Source: Nitrospira sp. (GTDB taxonomy: Bacteria > Nitrospirota > Nitrospiria > Nitrospirales > Nitrospiraceae). Taken from it: a DNA stretch of 36,241 nt. Shown piece by piece: positions 1-7,840 of this stretch. The stretch spans positions 1 through 36,241 of the forward strand of contig JARFXQ010000025.1 in NCBI GenBank assembly GCA_029194725.1, given 5' to 3'. A program made the translations under genes and the position numbers. The notes below the pieces were generated by a model. That model did not search any database. It had not been told where the DNA came from and was given only the letters and a program-made list of their open reading frames with translations. Position 1 is the first letter of the stretch; every line of letters starts with the position of its first letter.

Positions 1-378
1 GCAAACCGAATCTTGGGGTACAGCGGTGACGCAGAGGGCTGACGGATGCGCATGCCAAACCTCCTATCCAGACAGGAGAATTTGACCGACTACTCTACAT
101 CCAAACCGATCAACTGCGGAATCCGGGTTCATAGAATCTCCTGTGCCCATGCACAAGAGAATCAGATTCGCCCGGTCTTGGGAATCCCCTATGAGTCAAA
201 AAATAGGACCGTTGGTATTACAGCCTCAAATAGGCAGTGGAAGCCATCGAGGATGGGTGATCGGACAAGGAGGTTCCGATACCGCCAGACCAGGAAAAGG
301 CGGGGATACAACGCGGGGAGGAGGAGGAAGCTCCGGCGGGTGCTGGAGGACTCGCGACCTTGTGGTGAGTTTTGTTTA
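1..378. other. Window edge without a convincing gene
   Basis: No recognisable gene is seen here. The stretch lies downstream of the minus-strand FN3 lipoprotein gene. A plus-strand reading frame starting with ATG at 191 would give about 63 residues, rich in Gly and Ser in its second half. It has no clear ribosome binding site and resembles no family I know. No T-tailed hairpin that could end the lipoprotein transcript was found. Confidence 0.4.
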
Positions 379-1011
379 CTAGGTGTGAGCTGGTGGCGTT
401 GCCACCATAATCTCTTCCGAGCAGGCATCTTCCGAATCGTTGAAATGTCTCACGGCGAAATAATAGAGCGTATCGTGTTCTAGCCCAGCAATCGTCGCAG
501 GTGGCGCGTCGACCGCTTGTTTTGCCTCGTAAGCAGCGCATGAACCTGATTCTTGAGCTGGTTGCTTTCCATAATAAACGTAGTAACCGAATATGCCGGC
601 ATCCGCGGGATGCTGCCAGTTCAAACGCACAGTCACTCCCGTCGATGTCGACGTCACGGTAATCATTGGGATATCATCCGATGAATCTGAACTGGGAGAC
701 GAACCATCGGTAGAGAGAGGACCAGGGCTGAGATCCGAGGCGAAATCTGTCGTTACATCGGTGGAATGTGAGGTGAGCGGGAGTTGCCTAGCCTGATGTC
801 CTTCCATGTGGTCAGTGGCTAGATCCAACGATAGACTTGCCGTCGCGCCTGCCGGCGCAGAAAGGCTAGAAATGACTGGACCTCCCTGTCCCTCTCCAGT
901 GCATCCGATGAGGGCTAGAAACGGGACCATCATCAACATCCTAGAGCTATAGGCCATCGAGATGATGTACGGTCGAGAGATGGAATTGATGAAGGCCCCA
1001 CGCGTCAACAT
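379..1011 (-). CDS. Lipoprotein with a fibronectin type III domain
   Basis: Probable surface or periplasmic lipoprotein of 210 residues. The N-terminus has a long n-region, then a hydrophobic stretch ending in a lipobox (LALIGC, Cys37), so the mature protein would be lipid-anchored. Residues about 40-110 are low-complexity and rich in Ser, Thr and Asp, like a flexible linker. The last 95 residues resemble an FN3 fold: a Trp-containing strand (VRLNWQHP), the GYYVYYG strand and the LEHDTLYYFAVRHF strand. The ATG at 1011 has AGAGGTG just upstream. A second ATG at 957 would give a more usual signal-peptide length but has no visible ribosome site. It is the third minus-strand gene after the tyrosinase pair, separated by 343 bases, so co-transcription is possible but unproven. 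The function is unknown. Confidence 0.75.
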   Translation of the reverse strand: MLTRGAFINSISRPYIISMAYSSRMLMMVPFLALIGCTGEGQGGPVISSLSAPAGATASLSLDLATDHMEGHQARQLPLTSHSTDVTTDFASDLSPGPLSTDGSSPSSDSSDDIPMITVTSTSTGVTVRLNWQHPADAGIFGYYVYYGKQPAQESGSCAAYEAKQAVDAPPATIAGLEHDTLYYFAVRHFNDSEDACSEEIMVATPPAHT

Positions 1012-1354
1012 AGGAACACCTCTGTATGGATGTCAGTGATTCACATGCAACTGTGCCGGTGGTATGTCCACTGTCTCGATCGTCACTGTATTGAGATGGT
1101 TGACGCGAGTACTATTCTCGTTGTTACAAACGGTGACGCGTCAACCTCTACTTGTCAGCAGTCTGCCAGCGTACCACAACGCTTTTCTACCGCACCGGAG
1201 CTCCCTTCGCCCCTACCTCAAGTACCGCTCGATCTCTTGGCCGATCCGTCACCGCATCTGCCACCGTTATTGAACGGGGACCTGCCGATGCTGCCCAATT
1301 GCGTATATGTATTAATTGATGTTCCCATGCGAGTTTGTTTTCCGAGTTTTAAGC
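1012..1354. other. Intergenic region, no gene seen
   Basis: This lies between the tyrosinase stop and the FN3 lipoprotein start, both on the minus strand. Plus-strand reading frames here have no ribosome site, no recognisable domain and run antisense into the tyrosinase gene. The lipoprotein promoter may be here, but I could not pick out a clear -35/-10 pair. Confidence 0.4.
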
Positions 1355-2878
1355 CTACTGGTGAGCGAGTTCGATCGCCCCAACAACAGGTATCGCATCG
1401 GCTGCGGGCTCTCCAGCCGGGACGATGGTGATCGTTGGTTCGGCCTTTAGACGCCCTTCCAACAGCAAACGACGTACGTGGCCCGTCACCTCGAAACTGA
1501 CGAAGCGTTCGTCATTGACGAGGGATTGCTGGTGTTCACCATGGCTCACGGCGTCAAAGAAATTCACCGTCCCAACTCGGTGCCTCACAGATGGTTTTGC
1601 CACGGTCTTCTCGGAGGGTGCCAAGTACACATCATAGAGGATGCCCGGGGCTGCGGCTGCTTGCAGCCCTGAAATAACGAGGTACAGGCGTGAGCTAGGC
1701 GCCAACTCACGTATCCGTCTATCGAAGGGTGGTTCAGGCGTGGCGGTGGGCGCCTCGGGCATCTTAAGCTGGACCCCTACGGACTCGGACGCAAGCGGCA
1801 CGCGCCTGGTGGAAGCCAGAACGCGCCTGACCGTTCTGATCGACTCTGCCGGACTTGCCGACTCTGCCGAGCTTACTGACTCTGTCGGGCTTGCCGACTC
1901 TGCGGAGGCTGTGCTGCTCGGCTGCAGACAAGGTGGCACCTGCTCGTAACTGCTGTAGGCGTAGCCCAGCTTCAAAATTGAAAGCATATCGTTCACCTTC
2001 CCGACCACCTCCTGTCCATTCTCGCCGGCGAACTTAAATGTCGTGTTGCGGAATGATGTGCTGGTTGGGTTCGAACGACCACTTTTATTCCAGCTTGCCC
2101 ATAGCCGGTCGATGTTGCAGTGGTGCAGCCAAAAGATTGGGTCACGTGCTGCCCAGGGCACCGACCCCATGTTGTTCCTGTCACCGATGAGGACATGCAC
2201 ATTCCCGTGTAATCCAGAATCGAGCGCTCGGCAAAACCCCGGGATTGCGCCCTGCGGACTGTAGCTGCACTGGGTAAGTGCTGTCGTGGCGAGCGCTCCA
2301 GGACTGGATGCGTCGATTGGACGGCCTGCGTTGACGGATGAGTTTCGGTTTTGCACGTATAGCGAGCTAGTCCGGTCGCGAAACTTTGCTGGGATGATTC
2401 CATGATTAGGTCCTGCTGCCGAATAGTTCCAGTAGGGCAAGGTGAAGGTGGGCTGGTTCGTGAGCTTGCGTATGATTCTCTCAAACCAGAGGAGGTACAT
2501 GCGATGCCATGGCAGGAAGAAGGGCTGGTTGGCGCTGTTGAAGTGTGGCTGGCAGGTGCTCCAGACAGCGCTGGCCAGCGCACGCTCTGGTCCTGTGGCT
2601 GCGGGATAGATCCGGTTGAGCTCCGACGTCTTAGTACGATCGCCGCGCACCGCATGGATATACCACTGGAACAGCCAGCTGCGCGGGTCGCTCTCAAATA
2701 GAGCTTTCATTTGAGCAACACCGTCCGCGTAAATTTTTAACATCGCCTGTCCTTCCTGGCTGAGCACGTCGTAACGTACTAACGGACCTGTTTGAGCGAA
2801 GGTATCTCGTGCTAGCCATACTGCGAGTGGGATTGAGGCGACGGCTTTGAGGAGTGTGCGACGGTCCAAGAAACTCAT
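1355..2878 (-). CDS. Tat-exported tyrosinase (polyphenol oxidase)
   Basis: Predicted binuclear type-3 copper enzyme of 507 residues, oxidising phenols or catechols with O2. The N-terminus (MSFLDRRTLLKAVAS) is a twin-arginine signal, suggesting export of the folded, copper-loaded enzyme. Likely CuA ligands are H75 (WYIHAVRGD), H112 (CQPHF) and H125 (LPWHRMYLLWFER). Likely CuB ligands are H224 and H228 (GLHGNVHVL) and H252 or H253 (DPIFWLHHCNIDRLW). Residues about 322-347 form a Ser/Ala/Glu repeat linker. Residues about 390-507 form a C-terminal domain resembling the KFDV shield domain of plant polyphenol oxidases (YDVYL at 415-419). That domain is duplicated as a separate protein encoded 35 bases upstream. 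The family call is strong; the physiological substrate is unknown. Confidence 0.93.
   Translation of the reverse strand: MSFLDRRTLLKAVASIPLAVWLARDTFAQTGPLVRYDVLSQEGQAMLKIYADGVAQMKALFESDPRSWLFQWYIHAVRGDRTKTSELNRIYPAATGPERALASAVWSTCQPHFNSANQPFFLPWHRMYLLWFERIIRKLTNQPTFTLPYWNYSAAGPNHGIIPAKFRDRTSSLYVQNRNSSVNAGRPIDASSPGALATTALTQCSYSPQGAIPGFCRALDSGLHGNVHVLIGDRNNMGSVPWAARDPIFWLHHCNIDRLWASWNKSGRSNPTSTSFRNTTFKFAGENGQEVVGKVNDMLSILKLGYAYSSYEQVPPCLQPSSTASAESASPTESVSSAESASPAESIRTVRRVLASTRRVPLASESVGVQLKMPEAPTATPEPPFDRRIRELAPSSRLYLVISGLQAAAAPGILYDVYLAPSEKTVAKPSVRHRVGTVNFFDAVSHGEHQQSLVNDERFVSFEVTGHVRRLLLEGRLKAEPTITIVPAGEPAADAIPVVGAIELAHQ
1842..1913 (-). repeat. 18-bp tandem repeat inside the tyrosinase gene
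   Basis: Four consecutive 18-base units (starting at 1842, 1860, 1878 and 1896 on the plus strand, each beginning GACTCTG) encode, on the minus strand, degenerate six-residue units of the type SAESAS / PTESVS. They form the linker between the catalytic and C-terminal domains of the tyrosinase. The unit preserves the frame, so copy-number change would lengthen or shorten the linker without breaking the gene. Confidence 0.8.
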
Positions 2879-2913
2879 TTGTATTCCTTTCTAGGTGTGG
2901 TCAACCCTGGACG

Positions 2914-3501
2914 TTACTGTTGGACGATTGCGATACGCCCGAGGCTCGGTCGGGATTTGGGATCAAACGGCCGCGCCGCCAAGATGGTCAGCGTAGCCTC
3001 CGTCTCGATCATGCCCTGCTCAGCTAAGGCGCCGACCGCCTGAGTCACGTCAACGCTCTGCCAGACGGGGGTCATCTGGTCGCCGGGCCTTAACGCCGCG
3101 AAGAAGTTGAATTGCGCCAGTAAATGATTCGCGCGCGTGGCCTGGTCGGCCTGTTCCGGCAAGTTGAGGTAGACGTGGAACAGCGTCTCGGGAGTCTGTG
3201 CGGCGCGGAGATCGCACAGCAGCAACAGTAAGCGCTGGCTCGCACCTACCCGGCGTAGCACTTCGCCGGGAGCGACCTGTGCGAGATTTTGCGGTGGATG
3301 CAGAACGCTACGGACTCCTTCAGGCCGAAGCACTATTCGACCAGGCGAGGCTGACTCGAGCAACGTGCTACTTGGGTGCAAGTCTGCATGTCCTTCCTGA
3401 GAGCTAAGACACGCTTCCGATAATTCAGGAGCGGTGGCGAGTGTTGTGACCGTCAACATGACCATGATTACGAAGCGCAAGGTCGTCATCTCTGTTCGCA
3501 C
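2914..3501 (-). CDS. Secreted stand-alone tyrosinase C-terminal (KFDV-like) domain protein
   Basis: Protein of 195 residues with a Sec-type signal (hydrophobic residues about 8-24). From residue 90 to the end it aligns by eye with the tyrosinase C-terminus encoded next to it. Shared landmarks are RLLLLLCDLRAAQTPETLFHVYL versus the tyrosinase RLYLVISGL...YDVYL segment, QFNFFAAL versus TVNFFDAV, TLTILAA versus TITIVPA, and the closing GRIAIVQQ versus GAIELAHQ. It has no copper-binding histidine sets. The first codon is GTG at 3501; ATG at 3489 is an alternative. It is the first gene of the pair, 35 bases ahead of the tyrosinase, so both are probably made together. By analogy with shield domains and with the separate MelC1 helper of Streptomyces, it could cover, chaperone or copper-load the enzyme, but that is inference. 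Confidence 0.75.
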   Translation of the reverse strand: MRTEMTTLRFVIMVMLTVTTLATAPELSEACLSSQEGHADLHPSSTLLESASPGRIVLRPEGVRSVLHPPQNLAQVAPGEVLRRVGASQRLLLLLCDLRAAQTPETLFHVYLNLPEQADQATRANHLLAQFNFFAALRPGDQMTPVWQSVDVTQAVGALAEQGMIETEATLTILAARPFDPKSRPSLGRIAIVQQ

Positions 3502-3750
3502 TTCAGCAGCTGGCTGTTAGTCCACATGCTACATCCAGTTCTCGGTCAGTCAGACCAAGGTCTAGCTATAGCGCTAGCGACAAATCCCATCTCTCCCCGA
3601 GGTATAAAAAAACAGAGGGTGTGGAAATAGGAAGAAGGCGGTGACAACCTGGTTAGGTGAAACCCGGCTGCATGGACCCCGACACAACAAGGATGAGGCA
3701 CCGCCGTGAGGGAGTAGAGCATAAAGCCGAGAGTCGAGTCAAGGAATCTG

Positions 3751-4114
3751 TGGGACCACTTGGGGGACTTTGTGCGCGGCCACGTTCGACGGTTCGTCCA
3801 GCGACTGCGGCCACGGAGGTTGGCGGAGCGGTTCATCAATCGTCTCCTGCTGTTGCCTCAGCGCCAGGCCAAACAGGTGAGGGAGCTGTTCCCCCCAAGT
3901 GCATTTGCACGGCTTGGCGCTCGCCGATTTCGAGTTGGCGCCCCGAGGGTTGCTGGGCGAAAGGGTGTCATTGTCGTCCGCCTCGATCCAACGGCTCAAG
4001 GCGCAGTGGCAAGACGAGTCTACGACCTGGAAGCGGTGACGGCTCGATGACCTGGAGGTCGTCTACGTCTGGGCCGATGACCTGTACGTGAAGGCCGGCC
4101 TGGAGCACCTTTGA
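3751..4114 (+). pseudogene. Remnant of an IS256-family (mutator-type) transposase
   Basis: No single frame is intact. The frame from 3751 (WDHLGDFVRGHVRRFVQRL) matches the N-terminus of mutator-type transposases. It then seems to lack a central part. A frame change near 3895 gives VHLHGLALADFELAPRGLLG and then SASIQRLKAQWQDE. A stop codon interrupts this frame at about 4037, followed by LDDLEVVYVWADDLYVKAGLEHL, the hallmark block before the first catalytic Asp region. The frame ends at 4114 and the C-terminal half is missing. The element is therefore dead: internal deletion, frameshift, nonsense codon and 3' truncation. I see no terminal inverted repeats. Family recognition is from remembered conserved blocks. 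Confidence 0.82.
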
Positions 4115-4547
4115 GTCCCTCACGTTGTACGGACACAAAGGCGAAGGTGGCTTGAGTCCCATCAGGGTCCGACAATCTTCCTTGACCTTGTGCTCAACAG
4201 AGGTTTAGGCTAACAACCACCGAAGAGGTGCGTGATGAGACTTGGGGTTGCCAGTCTCCTCATCCCTTTCACCTTTTACGCTAGGTATCCTGGCACCCTC
4301 AGAGCCAACCAATGTGATCTCAAACCCTTCGAGACTCCATCCGAAACTGACAGTTTCTTTTCATTGAAGAACCTTGGGAACGGGCAAGGTCGTCACCGAA
4401 GCTCCGTCCCGAATCAGTCTGCCGCTATCGCTCTCCATACCACGGGTGATCCCGTATTCCCCCATCGGCAAGGTCGTTCAAGGATCATCTCGGCAAGATA
4501 TCGGTGTGATCACAAGTTGGTGAACAATCCAAAAAGGAGGGAATGTC
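4115..4547. other. Gene-free stretch behind the transposase remnant
   Basis: No supported gene is seen. A plus-strand frame from 4232 runs into the next gene in another frame and looks like a shadow. An imperfect inverted repeat (GATGAGACT near 4232, AGTCTCCTCATC near 4253) is present. The last bases contain the AAAAAGGAGGG ribosome site of the following gene. Confidence 0.4.
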
Positions 4548-5132
4548 ATGCCTGGAAGACATTTCATATGCTACGCGACCACCTGCTTCGCGGTCCTGCT
4601 ACTTGGGTCATCGGCTGGTGCCCACGATGCGGATCTTGGTGGACCATATAGTCACAGGAATGTGTCAGCCACGATTACGAAGATCGAAGCGGGGCTGATG
4701 TTCCTTGAGATGGAAGGGGCTTCAGGCAAGAAAGTGGCGCCGCGATGGGTCAGCGTAAAGAAGGCGGAACGCATGGGACTGCACGAAGCCAAGGTGGGAG
4801 ATGAAGTGATCGCGACGTTGGATGAATCAAATGTTCTGCTGGACATTCACGATCCAAACCGTCCTATCCACCGGCATCGCGTTCTGGTTGGGAACCTCGC
4901 TTATGCGGATCCGTTCTGGGAGGTAGTCGAGATCTTTACGAGTGAAGGGTTGGAGTCCTTCCCGGTTGACGCGTTAGCGGGCAGCAAACTTGGCGCGCTT
5001 AAAGAAGGAGACTTAGTAAGAGCAGAGTTAGACGAAGCGAATGTGATGATTGACATCCATCCATACCACCGGCAACGCGAGCAGTCAGGTATTTCGCACA
5101 ACACGCAACCGAGGGCGCACGCGTCCAGATGA
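4548..5132 (+). CDS. Exported protein with two OB-like repeats, function unknown
   Basis: Protein of 194 residues with a Sec signal (hydrophobic residues about 6-22, cleavage near SAGA-HD). The ATG is preceded by a strong GGAGGG. The mature part is built from two similar halves: each has a short beta-rich segment, then a K/EGD-V-A-LDE-NV-DIH pattern (VGDEVIATLDESNVLLDIH, then EGDLVRAELDEANVMIDIH), followed by a His/Arg-rich tail (PIHRHR, PYHRQR). The pattern recalls small exported beta-barrel (DUF5666-like) proteins. The gene at 5942 encodes a shorter protein of the same general type. The clustered histidines could bind metal, but nothing shows this directly. The gene stands 187 bases before the cytochrome c gene and could be part of the same transcript. 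Confidence 0.75.
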   Translation: MPGRHFICYATTCFAVLLLGSSAGAHDADLGGPYSHRNVSATITKIEAGLMFLEMEGASGKKVAPRWVSVKKAERMGLHEAKVGDEVIATLDESNVLLDIHDPNRPIHRHRVLVGNLAYADPFWEVVEIFTSEGLESFPVDALAGSKLGALKEGDLVRAELDEANVMIDIHPYHRQREQSGISHNTQPRAHASR

Positions 5133-5319
5133 TTGCAGCACGATCACGAGATCAACAGTTGATGGAAAATATGGCATCCCGTGTGCGTCTTCTCCCTTAT
5201 CTGCTTGAGGGAACATGTGGCGAGGCAAGGGTGTCGATTCTCAAGTCCCCTCCGAACGTGAGGGGCCGTGAAGTCTAGGGCCCGTTGTCGTAGTAAGGGG
5301 CAACAAGGGAAAGCCGATA

Positions 5320-5931
5320 ATGAGCAAAGGCGTCTGGGTGATGCTCGCGATGGCGACGCTCCTCGTGACAGGAAATGTTGCGATGCTGTGGTTCGTCCTG
5401 CAATCAGGTTTTAGCGCGAAGGAACAGCCGATGAAGCTTGAGGTTCTGTTCGCGCGTCAGCTCAGACGCTTGGCAATGCCCGAAGCCCAGAAGCAGATGA
5501 AAAACCCTGTTCCTGCCACAGATGAGGTACTCGCAGAAGCGCGAGGTCACTTTGCGGACCACTGTGCGAGCTGCCACGGGAATGATGGAAGTGGCTCTAC
5601 CGTGATCGGGCAGAACTTCTATCCAAGAACCCCCGATCTGACTAAGATAGAGACACAGTCCTTCTCTGACGGAGAACTGTTCTATATCATCCATAACGGC
5701 GTTCGATTTACTGGAATGCCGGCATGGGGGAAAGATCGTCACGAACCAGATCTCGATAGCTGGAAGCTGGTGCATTTTATCCGCCATCTCCCAAGCATTA
5801 CGAGCAAGGAACTGGAAGAAATGGAGCGGTATAACCCCATGAGTCAGGTGGAGCGGGAAGAGCAGGAACGAATCGACCGTTTTCTGGAAGGCGGAGACCT
5901 TGATCCGCATTCTCATGCACCGCATCATTAA
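5320..5931 (+). CDS. Membrane-anchored monoheme cytochrome c
   Basis: Class I type cytochrome c of 203 residues, held at the outer face of the inner membrane by an N-terminal helix (residues about 5-28) without an obvious cleavage site. The heme motif is C82-A-S-C85-H86, and the likely axial methionine is M133 in TGMPAWG. It carries a charged C-terminal extension ending in a His-rich tail (HSHAPHH). The domain (HCASCHGNDGSG ... FYIIHNGVRFTGMPAW) is typical of small electron-shuttle cytochromes. The gene at 5942 follows after 10 bases, so the two form an operon. Confidence 0.9.
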   Translation: MSKGVWVMLAMATLLVTGNVAMLWFVLQSGFSAKEQPMKLEVLFARQLRRLAMPEAQKQMKNPVPATDEVLAEARGHFADHCASCHGNDGSGSTVIGQNFYPRTPDLTKIETQSFSDGELFYIIHNGVRFTGMPAWGKDRHEPDLDSWKLVHFIRHLPSITSKELEEMERYNPMSQVEREEQERIDRFLEGGDLDPHSHAPHH

Positions 5932-5941
5932 CTGAGGCAAA

Positions 5942-6274
5942 ATGCTGATCAATATGGTGAAACGAGTAGGAATACTGGTCCTGTTGATGAGCGCAACACT
6001 ACCCGGCATAGCCGCCGCGCACGGGGAAGGGCTGCACGTCTTTGGCACAATCACTGCTCTCGATACTGCTGAGATTCAAGTTTTGACGACAGAGGGGAAG
6101 ACAGTCTCAATCCCCACAGTCGCCGAGACAAAATATCGGAATAAAGGAAGAGGGGGTGGAGGGAACGTTCCCCGGGTAGGCGACCGAGTTGCGATAGATG
6201 TCACGGAGAAAGATGGCAAATTGATGGCCACTGAAGTCCAATTCTCCTCCTTTGCGAAGCAACAGAAGCCGTGA
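5942..6274 (+). CDS. Small exported beta-barrel-like protein (DUF5666-like), unknown function
   Basis: Protein of 110 residues with a Sec signal (residues about 5-25, cleavage near AAA-HG). The mature part has short beta strands: VFGTITALDTAEIQVLT, then GKTVSIPTV, then VGDRVAIDV, then KLMATEVQF. This order resembles small DUF5666/OB-like exported domains. It is related in pattern to each half of the protein encoded at 4548. A Gly/Arg patch (RGGGGN) splits the domain. It lies 10 bases behind the cytochrome c gene and is probably translated from the same mRNA. Role unknown. Confidence 0.75.
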   Translation: MLINMVKRVGILVLLMSATLPGIAAAHGEGLHVFGTITALDTAEIQVLTTEGKTVSIPTVAETKYRNKGRGGGGNVPRVGDRVAIDVTEKDGKLMATEVQFSSFAKQQKP

Positions 6275-6563
6275 CCGGATGATGTTCGTCGGCAGGTGGG
6301 CTGCCTCCACAGCCCTCAACAGGTCCAGATCCTCTGTGTTTGTCGGTGGGGTGCCGTGGTCACAGGCGTCGAGTACCAGCACCCCGCCGATCGCCATTTG
6401 TATATCCGGAGGACATTCCTCAAATGGAATCCATTGCTCGCCATGTGGAGGTGTGTACCGATTGAGAGGGAGAAGACAGGCAGCATCTCATCACGTAGTG
6501 ACGCATCTGATCCCTCCCTGATTTTACAGGCACCTCCAGAGGTAGAGGTGGACGGAGCATCAG
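6275..6563. other. Unassigned stretch before the glycosyltransferase remnant
   Basis: No complete gene. On the minus strand, 6397 down to about 6275 reads MAIGGVLVLDACDHGTPP and then a Leu/Glu-rich segment. This looks protein-like but continues straight through the end of the gene at 5942 on the other strand, so it is either a relic or a shadow. Together with the broken gene just after it, this segment looks like decayed DNA between two functional gene groups. Confidence 0.35.
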
Positions 6564-6725
6564 ATGAGTCACGTCGGCATCATCTGCCTAAACACACCGT
6601 GACACCTCATCGCAATGGCGGCGTTGGCCGACGCAACCCGAGCCCGTGGACACCGGGTTACCTTCTTCCTGTTGGGCGAGCCTCCCCCATCGGTCTCGGC
6701 AGCCGGATTCGAAATGGTTTCTTTG
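6564..6725 (+). pseudogene. 5' stub of a CrtX/UGT-type glycosyltransferase with an in-frame stop
   Basis: Starting at ATG 6564 the frame reads MSHVGIICLNTP, stop, HLIA, then MAALADATRARGHRVTFF followed by PPPSVSAAGFEMVSL. This is the N-terminal nucleotide-fold start of macrolide/zeaxanthin-type glycosyltransferases, whose usual sequence at the stop is PGHLNP. The TGA sits where a Gly codon (GGA) is expected, so a single G-to-T change explains it. Similarity fades after about 6725 and the next gene comes in from the opposite strand at 6733, so the remaining roughly 350 residues of such an enzyme are gone. Confidence 0.75.
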
Positions 6726-6732
6726 GTATCGT

Positions 6733-7662
6733 TCAATGTTGATAGCAATTTCTCGTTGGATCATCCGGCGGGGAGTCAGCAGCGCAGTTGGGACCCATGG
6801 GCCGAGGTATCCGCACATATCCTTCAACCGTATGATTCTTTTCGAGGATCTCGAAATGAGACTCGTGGCAGGATCCTGAACAGCCGGGCGTGGTCGGCAG
6901 TGGATTGTTCAGCGCCACGGATTTCCCTCCAACCGGTATGAAGCGCGGATAGGTGCTTGTCGCCGCGCCGAACGTGAGTTGTCCATGCTGTGACGACTGC
7001 TCAACTCGAGTCGTAAACGTCGGGCGCGCATGCTCCGGTCTCAGCACCGTGGACCATGTGGGATCGTCAGGCGCATAGAGGAAGGCATTGTTCCCGCGAT
7101 GGCATTCGGTACAGGGCACGGTGCCAGGAGCAAATCCTTGGATGGGATCACGGAGTGAAGCGATGGGAACTTCGGCTGTCTCAGGGTTCCAGCTTGTGCT
7201 TGGTGAGCGCGGATCGTTTCCCCAGAAACAGGCGTACCCCGTCGTGGCGCTCTGGCAGATAATTTGGAATGATCCGTCGCTTCTTCCGAGCGCAATGCAA
7301 GCCCCTCTCACATCGGGTGAGGCATAGGACCAGACGCTCGCGAACGTTGTTTCATCAACTGTCACCTTTTCCAGCGCATTCGGCGTCAGTAATATGGTCT
7401 TGAGGTTGCCGTGGCTTTCCCATTCGGATGAAGACTGCTTCCAATCAGGTGGAACCGGGACAGCTTTCGCACGGCACGATTCCATGTAATTGTCTTCGCT
7501 CGCTACGTTCACGCTTGCTGGTTGAGCAGGAGTAGGGGAGCGGGCCTTCGTTCCTTCCTTCGGCGACTCGATCAGCGAACAGCCTGCGAGTGGTAGGCAG
7601 ATCAAGGCCATCACATATAATGTGAGAACTCTCATGATTGTTCCAAAATCCCAAGCACCCAT
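6733..7662 (-). CDS. Heme-binding lipoprotein with CXXCH and CX3CH motifs
   Basis: Predicted lipoprotein of about 309 residues. ATG at 7662 is chosen because AGGAAG lies seven bases upstream; GTG at 7668 and ATG at 7635 are alternatives. The lipobox is LAGC. The central part has several Cys (ACIALG, FQIICQ, YACFWG). A canonical heme c site CTECHRGNN lies about two-thirds along. A second motif near the C-terminus, GCSGSCHESHF, has three residues between the cysteines instead of two. The protein matches no enzyme family I can name; a periplasmic electron carrier or a sensor lipoprotein is plausible. The promoter region 7663-7840 contains an inverted CCACAC/GTGTGG pair around the ribosome site. 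Confidence 0.75.
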   Translation of the reverse strand: MGAWDFGTIMRVLTLYVMALICLPLAGCSLIESPKEGTKARSPTPAQPASVNVASEDNYMESCRAKAVPVPPDWKQSSSEWESHGNLKTILLTPNALEKVTVDETTFASVWSYASPDVRGACIALGRSDGSFQIICQSATTGYACFWGNDPRSPSTSWNPETAEVPIASLRDPIQGFAPGTVPCTECHRGNNAFLYAPDDPTWSTVLRPEHARPTFTTRVEQSSQHGQLTFGAATSTYPRFIPVGGKSVALNNPLPTTPGCSGSCHESHFEILEKNHTVEGYVRIPRPMGPNCAADSPPDDPTRNCYQH

Positions 7663-7840
7663 CGCCACACTTCCTGTGTGGCTTTCTGTGATCAGAGTGC
7701 CTGATTATACATTGCAAGGGAGGATGTCAAGATTTCCTTACCGGACCATGGGCTTGGCCAGATCGAGGAAAATGTACTGAGTCTGTTCTCAAGATGAGGA
7801 TCATTATCTACATGGAAAGTCATTGCGACTATACACGGTC

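Noticed and set aside
1030..1431. 133-codon plus-strand open frame
   Set aside because: It has no ribosome site or domain and runs antisense into the tyrosinase 3' end, whose coding is certain.
4232..4651. 139-codon plus-strand open frame
   Set aside because: It overlaps the well-supported exported protein at 4548 in another frame and has no family features.
5247..5265. CCCCTC/GAGGGG hairpin as terminator
   Set aside because: It has a six-base stem with no T tract. It may be a leader structure, but there is no evidence for a function.
5404..6054. 216-codon minus-strand open frame
   Set aside because: It is antisense to the cytochrome c gene, whose CASCH and Met ligand are clear.
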